DNA of 19,852 bases from an uncultured Collinsella sp. (GTDB lineage: Bacteria; Actinomycetota; Coriobacteriia; Coriobacteriales; Coriobacteriaceae): NCBI GenBank assembly GCA_900542235.1, contig UQNB01000037.1, positions 1 through 19,852 on the forward strand, read 5' to 3'. Below are positions 15,371 through 19,852 of this stretch, piece after piece. A program made the position numbers and the translations under genes. The notes beneath the pieces are model-generated. The model ran no database searches. It was not told the origin of the DNA and saw only the letters and a list, made by a program, of their open reading frames with translations. How positions within the stretch are numbered: the stretch's first letter is position 1; each line of letters opens with the position of its first letter.

Positions 15371-16360
15371 ATGGACCAGGATAAGACGACCGTAATGGGT
15401 GGCTACGGTTCCGCGCAGGCTGGCGATAGCGTCGATGCGACCCGCGTTGTTCCCAACCCCGGTTATACCGACCCCGCCGCGACACAGCCTTCTGCCGAGC
15501 CCACCCGGGTTATGGGCTATGGCGACTCGGCGCAGGATTCTTACGCCGCATCTTCGCAAGGCCCCTATGGCAACGCAGCTCCGGACCCGTTTGATTACGC
15601 GCCGCAGGATTCTTATGCCGCCTCGACACCGAATCCCTATGATGACCTGCCGCAGAATCCCATTCCGCAGCCTCAGCAGACGACGTATATGCCTCGCACG
15701 GCGCAGCCTCGCTACGAGTCGCGTGAGCCGTATCGCGAGTACCCCAAGTCGATTCCGCAATATGGCGAGGACGAGGAGAAGAAGCCGTCGCGTTCGTCGA
15801 GCGTGATCAAGAAGATCCTCATCGTGTTGGCGATCTTCTTTGCTCTCTCGGTTGTGTTTGCCATCGTGTCGGGCATGCTCAACAAGCGGGGGAGCTCAAC
15901 GGCCGATACCACTGCCGAGCAAACCGCGTCCGCCTCGTCTAGTACCGTCGATCTGAGCGATATTCCGGGGCAGTACTGGTCCAACGCCAAGAAGCTCCTC
16001 AAGTCGCGCGGCGCCGATCTTTCGAATGCCGTGGTCCTGACTGATGATGGCTCAACGCCCGTCGTCGATGCCAACTGGGTTGTTACTTCTGCCTACTATA
16101 ACGACAACGGTAACCTTGAAATTCAACTCACGCATAAGAACAGCTCGGGCAACTCGTCCGACGGCCAAAGCGGCACCGACAGCTCGAGCTCCAACATGCT
16201 GGAGGACCTGAGCAACAAGGCGCAGGAATTGGGAGACAAGGCGCAAGAGCTGGGCGATACGACACAAAACCTGGGCGACACCGCGCAGAACTTGGGAGAC
16301 ATGGCGACAGATGCCTGGAACGCCCTACAAAACGGCATTTTGGGTGCACAGGGAAACTAG
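15371..16360 (+). CDS. Single-pass membrane protein with disordered N-terminus, PASTA-like module and heptad-repeat tail
   Basis: This 329-aa protein is not recognised as a named family. Residues 1-140 are rich in Pro, Tyr, Gln and Ser, with no clear fold, and repeat Q-D-S-Y-A-A-S at 55-61 and 79-85. They include three similar T-[TR]-V-[MV] motifs (T6-T7, T24, T45). A basic patch (about 141-148) precedes one transmembrane helix (about 149-170), so the N-terminus is probably cytoplasmic and the rest outside. A Ser/Thr-rich linker leads to a 60-residue module (195-255) beginning I-P-G-Q-Y-W-S-N-A-K-K-L-L-K-S-R-G and containing A-N-W-V-V. This pattern resembles a divergent PASTA domain. The tail (about 277-317) has seven-residue repeats. 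Start ATG 15371 follows GGAAAGGA (15355-15362) and is preferred to the ATG at 15329. TAGAAT at 15321-15326 may be the -10 box. A cell-envelope or signalling role is inferred only. Confidence 0.85.
   Translation: MDQDKTTVMGGYGSAQAGDSVDATRVVPNPGYTDPAATQPSAEPTRVMGYGDSAQDSYAASSQGPYGNAAPDPFDYAPQDSYAASTPNPYDDLPQNPIPQPQQTTYMPRTAQPRYESREPYREYPKSIPQYGEDEEKKPSRSSSVIKKILIVLAIFFALSVVFAIVSGMLNKRGSSTADTTAEQTASASSSTVDLSDIPGQYWSNAKKLLKSRGADLSNAVVLTDDGSTPVVDANWVVTSAYYNDNGNLEIQLTHKNSSGNSSDGQSGTDSSSSNMLEDLSNKAQELGDKAQELGDTTQNLGDTAQNLGDMATDAWNALQNGILGAQGN
16217..16300 (+). repeat. Four tandem 21-base coding repeats (heptad tail)
   Basis: Four consecutive 21-base units encode K-A-Q-E-L-G-D twice, then T-T-Q-N-L-G-D and T-A-Q-N-L-G-D; a fifth, eroded unit follows at 16301-16321. 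Unit length equals one heptad, so the product is an amphipathic helix or short coiled coil. The first two units are identical in protein but differ in bases, so selection on the protein or older duplication is likely. Confidence 0.85.
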
Positions 16361-16395
16361 CGGCCGAGCGGAGCGGGGCTACAGCTGCTCGGCCG
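16361..16395. terminator. Inverted repeat at a convergent gene junction, possible bidirectional terminator
   Basis: CGGCCGAGC (16361-16369) and GCTCGGCCG (16387-16395) are a perfect 9-bp inverted repeat with a 17-base loop. It begins right after the stop codon of the membrane-protein gene. The right arm lies in the last codons of the opposing transporter gene. No U-run follows on either strand, so termination is inferred from position and stability. Confidence 0.5.
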
Positions 16396-17560
16396 GACGG
16401 TCGGGTGAACTGAAGCCCGAGTCAAACGTGACGACGCATGACGCATCGGGCCGGCGCTCGTGCACGATGCGCGTGACGAGCTCCAGCAGCTCCTCGTCGG
16501 ATATGTCAAAGTCGTCGGGACGCACTAGGTCAAATGACACAAAGCCATCGTGTTCGTGAAGGTCGTGGATGGAGAGCGCGGGATCGATCTGCATGACGCC
16601 GCGCTTGACCCAGCCGCGCAGGTCGTCGCCGGTGGTGGCGATGGGATCGCAGTGCAGCGTGATGCCGATGCCCATCTGGCGCTTGATGTCGTGCTCAATG
16701 GTGTCCAGAATCTCGTGGTGCTCAAACGCGTCGCCCTCGCCGGGCATCTCCACGTGGGCGCTGGCAAACTGACGACCGGGGCCGTAGTCGTGCACCATCA
16801 GGTCGTGTGTGCCCAAGACCTGCGGATAGGACATGATCTTGTCGCGGATTGCCTGGACGAGCTTGGGGTCGGGCGCTTGCCCCAGCAACGGGCTGATGGC
16901 GTCGCGCGCCAGGCCCATGCCGCTGATGCAAATGAAGATGCCCACGCCCAGGCCCGCCCAGCCGTCGAGGTCAAAGCCGGTCGTCTGCGAAATAAGCGCC
17001 GCCACCAAGACCGAGCCCGAGGTAATGACGTCGTTTTTGGAGTCCTGCGCTGTGGCGATGAGCGTCTCCGAGTCGATGCGGTCGCCCAGTGCGCGGTTGA
17101 ACGCGGCCATCCAGAATTTGACGAGCATGGACAGAACAAGGGCGGCCATGGAGAGCGCCGAATACACGGTGGACGAGGGCTTGATGATTTTTGTGACCGA
17201 CTCGAGGATCAGATTGATGCCGACGGCGCAAACCAGGACGGCGACGAACAGGCCGGCTAGGTACTCGTAGCGGCCGTGACCATAGGGGTGGCCTTCGTCT
17301 GCCGGGCGGCTGGCAAGGCGGAACCCGAGCAGGCTCACGATGTTGCTCGAGGCATCGGAGAGGTTGTTGAAAGCGTCGGCGACGAGGGAGACGGAACCGG
17401 CGAGCAGGCCCGCGATGCCCTTGGCCAGGCACAGGGTGATGTTGAGGCCAATGCAAATGAGGCTTGCGGCGAAGCCCGCGTTGGTGCGGCGGGAGGTATC
17501 GACCGGCTCGCCCTCGCTGCCGGGAACAAGCGTATGTACCAGCCGATTTACAAATAGCAT
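16379..17560 (-). CDS. Cation diffusion facilitator (CDF) transporter, probable Mn2+ exporter
   Basis: This 393-aa inner-membrane metal/H+ antiporter has the CDF layout. There are six predicted transmembrane segments, the loop motif H-P-Y-G-H-G-R-Y-E-Y, and a cytoplasmic C-terminal domain that ends in an extra ~90-residue ferredoxin-like part seen in many Gram-positive CDFs. Site A is N65-N-L-S-D69 in helix 2 and D173-S-K-N-D177 in helix 5. Zinc exporters normally have H-x3-D in helix 5; D-x3-D there, with N/D-x3-D in helix 2, is typical of manganese CDFs such as streptococcal MntE. Mn2+ export is therefore the best guess, with Fe2+ or Zn2+ possible. The frame is open upstream to 17719. ATG 17560 is chosen because GAGGA lies eight bases before it; the ATG at 17581 has no Shine-Dalgarno. 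It is divergent from the zinc-ribbon gene and convergent with the membrane-protein gene. Confidence 0.92.
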   Translation of the reverse strand: MLFVNRLVHTLVPGSEGEPVDTSRRTNAGFAASLICIGLNITLCLAKGIAGLLAGSVSLVADAFNNLSDASSNIVSLLGFRLASRPADEGHPYGHGRYEYLAGLFVAVLVCAVGINLILESVTKIIKPSSTVYSALSMAALVLSMLVKFWMAAFNRALGDRIDSETLIATAQDSKNDVITSGSVLVAALISQTTGFDLDGWAGLGVGIFICISGMGLARDAISPLLGQAPDPKLVQAIRDKIMSYPQVLGTHDLMVHDYGPGRQFASAHVEMPGEGDAFEHHEILDTIEHDIKRQMGIGITLHCDPIATTGDDLRGWVKRGVMQIDPALSIHDLHEHDGFVSFDLVRPDDFDISDEELLELVTRIVHERRPDASCVVTFDSGFSSPDRPAEQL

Positions 17561-17732
17561 AGCGGTCGTCCTCACAATCATGTTTAAGGGGATAGTGTAG
17601 CTCGCGCGGGGGCGCCGTGCACCGATACTCAGAAAATGCAGCAATAGTCTGCCGGTGCTAACGAGCGAGCCTTCTCGTCTGCCTGGGTGCTCGATTTTGG
17701 GCCACATGGGTATGGGCACGTGCTTACCTGCC

Positions 17733-17749
17733 CGACATACTTAATGTCG
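17733..17749. promoter_or_regulatory. Palindrome in the divergent intergenic region
   Basis: CGACAT-ACTTA-ATGTCG is a perfect 6-bp inverted repeat with a five-base centre, 29 bases before the zinc-ribbon gene start and inside a gap of about 220 bases between divergent genes. It is the right size for an operator of a dimeric regulator but could be chance. No regulator gene is adjacent and no clear -35/-10 pair was found. Confidence 0.35.
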
Positions 17750-17778
17750 ACAGCCCCAGTGCAAAGGAGGACGTATTC

Positions 17779-19116
17779 ATGGACGAGATGTTTGCCATTA
17801 AATGCCAAAACTGCGGCGGCCCTATGTACTCACACCAGGCTAAACGCAGCTTTGAGTGCGCCTATTGCGGCACGGTCGTTCCGTGGCAGGCCGATGCGGG
17901 GGAGCCCAAGAGCGCCCTGGGCATTCGCCATACGCCACTGACGGTTGTCGATGGGCTGCTTAAGCTCACGCATGTGTCGCAACTCGAGCGCCCGGAGGAC
18001 CCGGACTGGTATTTCTTCAATTCGCACTGGCGCAATCAGTCGGTCCTGGAACATCTGCTGTGGGAGGACCGCGGCACGGCGCAGGAGTTCCAAGAAGCGA
18101 CGCACGTGAGCATTCCTTGTCCCTTCTGCGGAGCGTCCTTTGAGGGCGAGTCAACGCAGCGTGTGTTTGAGTGCCCGTCCTGCGGCAATAAGATCGGTGT
18201 CGCCGACCTGCTCAAGCCGGGGACGTTTAGCAAGCGCCTGACCATGGGCGTTGGTGCGGAATATGTGCCCGAGCAGGGTATTCCCTGCGAGATAACGCCG
18301 CAGCAGGCGCGCGCCAATGCGCTTGAGCTGGTGCGCCGATATCCAGACGCCTTTGCCGGTCACGATGTGGAAGACGCGATTCAAAACGACATGATGCTCT
18401 TCTACTTCCCCATGGCGCTCGCGGACCTGCGCATGATGGCGTCCTTCCCGGGCAAGGGCCTGAGCAAGGAGACCCTGGTGTACTACGAGGTGCTCGACTG
18501 GGCATATCCCAGGGCAAACTACCTGGACGTTCGCCTTATGGGCATTCTGGAGCCATGGGACTTTGCCAAGGTTGGGTCGTTCGACCCGGCCATGCAGGAA
18601 GGCGACTTCCGCGTTGTCTCCGTCGATGCGTCCACCAAGGACCAGGTGGTCATTGACAAGCTGGCGCTCGACATTGTTGGCAACGATGCCGAGACTTTCC
18701 TGGGGCTCAATAAAAAGAGCATCCGCACCTGGGCGCGCAAGGCCCGCAAGCACAAGGACGGCCTGGTTATGGTGCCGGTCTACTTTGTCGATCGTCCCGC
18801 GTCGGATGGACGTAATGGCGAGCAGGTGCGCATTGCCGTGAACGGCCAGACGGGCCGTGCGGCGGCGGTGGTGTTTAGCGACAAGCGCGAGACGCATATT
18901 GTGGCGCCGCTCAATCCGAGCCTGCATCTGTCCGGCGAAAGCACCGTTCACGCCACGCCCGTCGAGGTCAAATACATCAAATCGCCATTCCTGTACCAAA
19001 TTGTGCGCCGTGGAGGCGACGAGCAGCCACGTCAGGTGGCAGCGGCTGCCGAGGGTTCCTACCGAGAAGAAAAACCCAAGCGCAAGGGATTGTTCGCTGC
19101 GATCTTTGGGAAGTAG
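17779..19116 (+). CDS. Double zinc-ribbon (TFIIB-type) protein
   Basis: This 445-aa cytoplasmic protein has two four-cysteine zinc ribbons: C9-x2-C12 with C27-x2-C30, and C114-x2-C117 with C132-x2-C135. The region of about 140-400 has no catalytic motif I recognise. Its later part contains M-V-P-V-Y-F-V-D and V-N-G-Q-T-G-R (near 330-360), a pattern shared by the TFIIB-type zinc-ribbon proteins widely annotated in Firmicutes and Actinobacteria. The end (about 430-445) is basic then hydrophobic, K-P-K-R-K-G-L-F-A-A-I-F-G-K, which might bind membrane or a partner. Start ATG 17779 follows an excellent AAAGGAGG (17763-17770). The resemblance to TFIIB is confined to the zinc ribbon and does not imply a transcription factor. 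The function is unknown. Confidence 0.88.
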   Translation: MDEMFAIKCQNCGGPMYSHQAKRSFECAYCGTVVPWQADAGEPKSALGIRHTPLTVVDGLLKLTHVSQLERPEDPDWYFFNSHWRNQSVLEHLLWEDRGTAQEFQEATHVSIPCPFCGASFEGESTQRVFECPSCGNKIGVADLLKPGTFSKRLTMGVGAEYVPEQGIPCEITPQQARANALELVRRYPDAFAGHDVEDAIQNDMMLFYFPMALADLRMMASFPGKGLSKETLVYYEVLDWAYPRANYLDVRLMGILEPWDFAKVGSFDPAMQEGDFRVVSVDASTKDQVVIDKLALDIVGNDAETFLGLNKKSIRTWARKARKHKDGLVMVPVYFVDRPASDGRNGEQVRIAVNGQTGRAAAVVFSDKRETHIVAPLNPSLHLSGESTVHATPVEVKYIKSPFLYQIVRRGGDEQPRQVAAAAEGSYREEKPKRKGLFAAIFGK

Positions 19117-19164
19117 GGAAGCGGAGCCGGGGCGTCGGGCTGCATCGCAAGGTCATGAGACGAA

Positions 19165-19192
19165 TTTAAGACTGCTGGGAACGTGCTACCAT
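19165..19192 (+). promoter_or_regulatory. Candidate promoter of the low-GC gene
   Basis: TG-C-TACCAT (19184-19192) is an extended -10 element. TTTAAG (19165-19170) lies 16 bases upstream as a partial -35. The inferred start is about 34 bases before the ATG at 19233, and GGAGG (19221-19225) follows in the leader. Confidence 0.5.
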
Positions 19193-19232
19193 TGCCGATA
19201 GCCTTAATCTTGTAAGAAGCGGAGGCCAGATT

Positions 19233-19604
19233 ATGGGTTTTGCGGATCAGCAGCTTCAGCTTCAGGTACCGTATTCTCCTGACGACACGTTTAATGCCTT
19301 GAAGGCAGCTATGGAAAAGCTGCCTAAAGTAAAAGTTGATAGTGCATCGCCCACAACAAGAACAGTTGCAGCCGAGATTGGTATGAGCCTTTGGTCTTGG
19401 GGCGAAAATATCAGTATTTCGGTTGTTCCAGTTGAAGGCGGATCTGGCGTTACTGTCAAGTCGTCATCTAAGGTCAGGGCAAACGTATTAAACGGGGGCA
19501 AAAATGCAAAGAATATTGCCGAGATAGTCGATGCCCTATCGAAGGAGCTTGAGCGGTATCCGCAGGTTTCACAGACTATTGAGACGCTGGCGGATAGTGA
19601 TTGA
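19233..19604 (+). CDS. Small protein of unknown function, likely N-terminal part of a SHOCT-type protein
   Basis: This 123-aa protein starts M-G-F-A-D-Q-Q-L-Q-L-Q-V-P-Y and continues with alternating beta-like segments, W-S-W-G-E-N-I-S-I-S-V-V near 54-65, and a final helix rich in Glu and Lys. No signal peptide or membrane segment is seen. From memory, actinobacterial proteins of similar pattern carry a SHOCT motif at the C-terminus. Here the SHOCT motif lies just downstream but one base out of frame, so this may be a frameshifted gene or two coupled genes. Start ATG 19233 has GGAGG (19221-19225) seven bases upstream. Three hand-counted 60-base lines of this gene are 45-47% GC, far below the rest of the window, and codons such as AAA, GTA and AGT are common, which suggests acquisition by transfer. 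Confidence 0.75.
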   Translation: MGFADQQLQLQVPYSPDDTFNALKAAMEKLPKVKVDSASPTTRTVAAEIGMSLWSWGENISISVVPVEGGSGVTVKSSSKVRANVLNGGKNAKNIAEIVDALSKELERYPQVSQTIETLADSD

Positions 19605-19701
19605 TGTAGTTGCAAGGCTTGAGAGGCTTGCAACGCTGCGTGATAGTGGAGTGCTTACCGAGGAAGAGTTTGCTGCAGAAAAGGCAAAAATCTTTTTGTA
19701 A
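19597..19701 (+). CDS. SHOCT motif in the +1 frame: overlapping mini-gene or frameshifted C-terminus
   Basis: Read from GTG 19597, these bases give 34 codons. They include V-A-R-L-E-R-L-A-T-L-R-D-S-G-V-L followed by T-E-E-E-F-A-A-E-K-A-K-I-F-L and a TAA stop. This is a textbook SHOCT domain, the roughly 30-residue helical hairpin at the C-terminus of many bacterial proteins. The preceding gene stops at 19604, in the frame one base behind. The start is uncertain: GTG 19597 overlaps that stop, while an ATG at 19531 in the same frame lies inside the upstream gene. Either it is translated by coupling as a free SHOCT peptide, or an indel split a fused protein. The motif is certain; its expression is not. 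Confidence 0.6.
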   Translation: MIDVVARLERLATLRDSGVLTEEEFAAEKAKIFL

Positions 19702-19852
19702 TCAGACACGGTGGTTGGATTTGCATTCTATTATTGAACTTGGTTATACCAGGCTGAAAATATCGTGTGTAATAAAGGTGCGTAGTAGTCTCGTCTTGGT
19801 TGATTTCCGATCTCAGCCGAACACATTGAGCAGATAGGCCGTTCCCGCAGCT
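19702..19852. other. AT-richer tail without a supported gene
   Basis: Both strands were read to the window edge. The composition stays well below the window average in GC. No tRNA, hairpin with U-run or homologous protein segment was recognised. A short open minus-strand stretch at 19816-19851 is too short to call. Confidence 0.4.

Noticed and set aside
19599..19606. Programmed +1 frameshifting joining the 123-aa protein to the SHOCT motif
   Set aside because: The stop-codon context is suggestive, but the P-site codon GAT would have to re-pair on ATT, which is poor, and no stimulatory upstream element was seen. An indel or two coupled genes is simpler.
19610..19837. 75-codon plus-strand open frame over the SHOCT region
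   Set aside because: It is a different frame from the SHOCT motif, with no start signal or homology, and is probably a chance frame.
19813..19851. Possible C-terminus of a minus-strand gene entering from the right (ending A-Y-L-L-N-V-F-G)
   Set aside because: Only about 12 codons are visible. The hydrophobic ending looks protein-like but cannot be supported.
1..19852. tRNA, rRNA, CRISPR array, insertion sequence or prophage genes
   Set aside because: All intergenic gaps were read. None contains tRNA-like cloverleaf arms, repeat-spacer arrays or transposase fragments.

Overview
The window reads as chromosomal core DNA of a high-GC actinobacterium of the class Coriobacteriia, most likely Collinsella or a close relative. 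This placement rests on codon bias, the character of the proteins and the intergenic palindromes; no marker gene settles it. Coding density is high, nearly all genes are on the + strand, and there are no tRNAs, rRNAs, insertion sequences or CRISPR arrays.

Layout. (1) 1-824: the 3' end of a gene whose product ends in a RecB-type PD-(D/E)XK nuclease domain, probably an AddA/AddB-like or UvrD-type helicase-nuclease. (2) 1001-4804: dnaE, the replicative polymerase alpha subunit, with an apparently intact metal-binding PHP domain carrying a charged insert. (3) 4940-8404: a SWIM zinc finger plus SNF2 ATPase. (4) 8570-8932: a superoxide reductase of the desulfoferrodoxin family that has lost the cysteines of its N-terminal domain. 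(5) 9050-11035: a full-length homologue of glutamine-dependent NAD+ synthetase in which the catalytic residues of both domains appear replaced. (6) 11173-13381: ruvC-ruvA-ruvB with stop/start overlaps, preceded by a near-perfect LexA-type SOS box. (7) 13526-15193: fhs, formate-tetrahydrofolate ligase, closed by a strong terminator. (8) 15371-16360: a single-pass membrane protein with a Pro/Tyr-rich N-terminus, a PASTA-like module and a heptad-repeat tail. (9) 16379-17560 on the - strand: a CDF metal exporter with Mn-type site residues. (10) 17779-19116: a double zinc-ribbon protein. (11) 19233-19701: a lower-GC patch encoding a small protein followed, in another reading frame, by a recognisable SHOCT motif.

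The helicase-nuclease, DnaE, the SNF2 ATPase and RuvCAB all act on DNA, and the LexA-type box links the Ruv operon to the SOS response. They are not one operon: most junctions hold hairpins or promoter-like elements. The gaps on both sides of dnaE hold large inverted repeats that look like dispersed palindromic elements. The items most worth a second look are the apparently catalytically dead NAD+ synthetase homologue, the out-of-frame SHOCT module, the competing hairpins downstream of dnaE and the SOS box.
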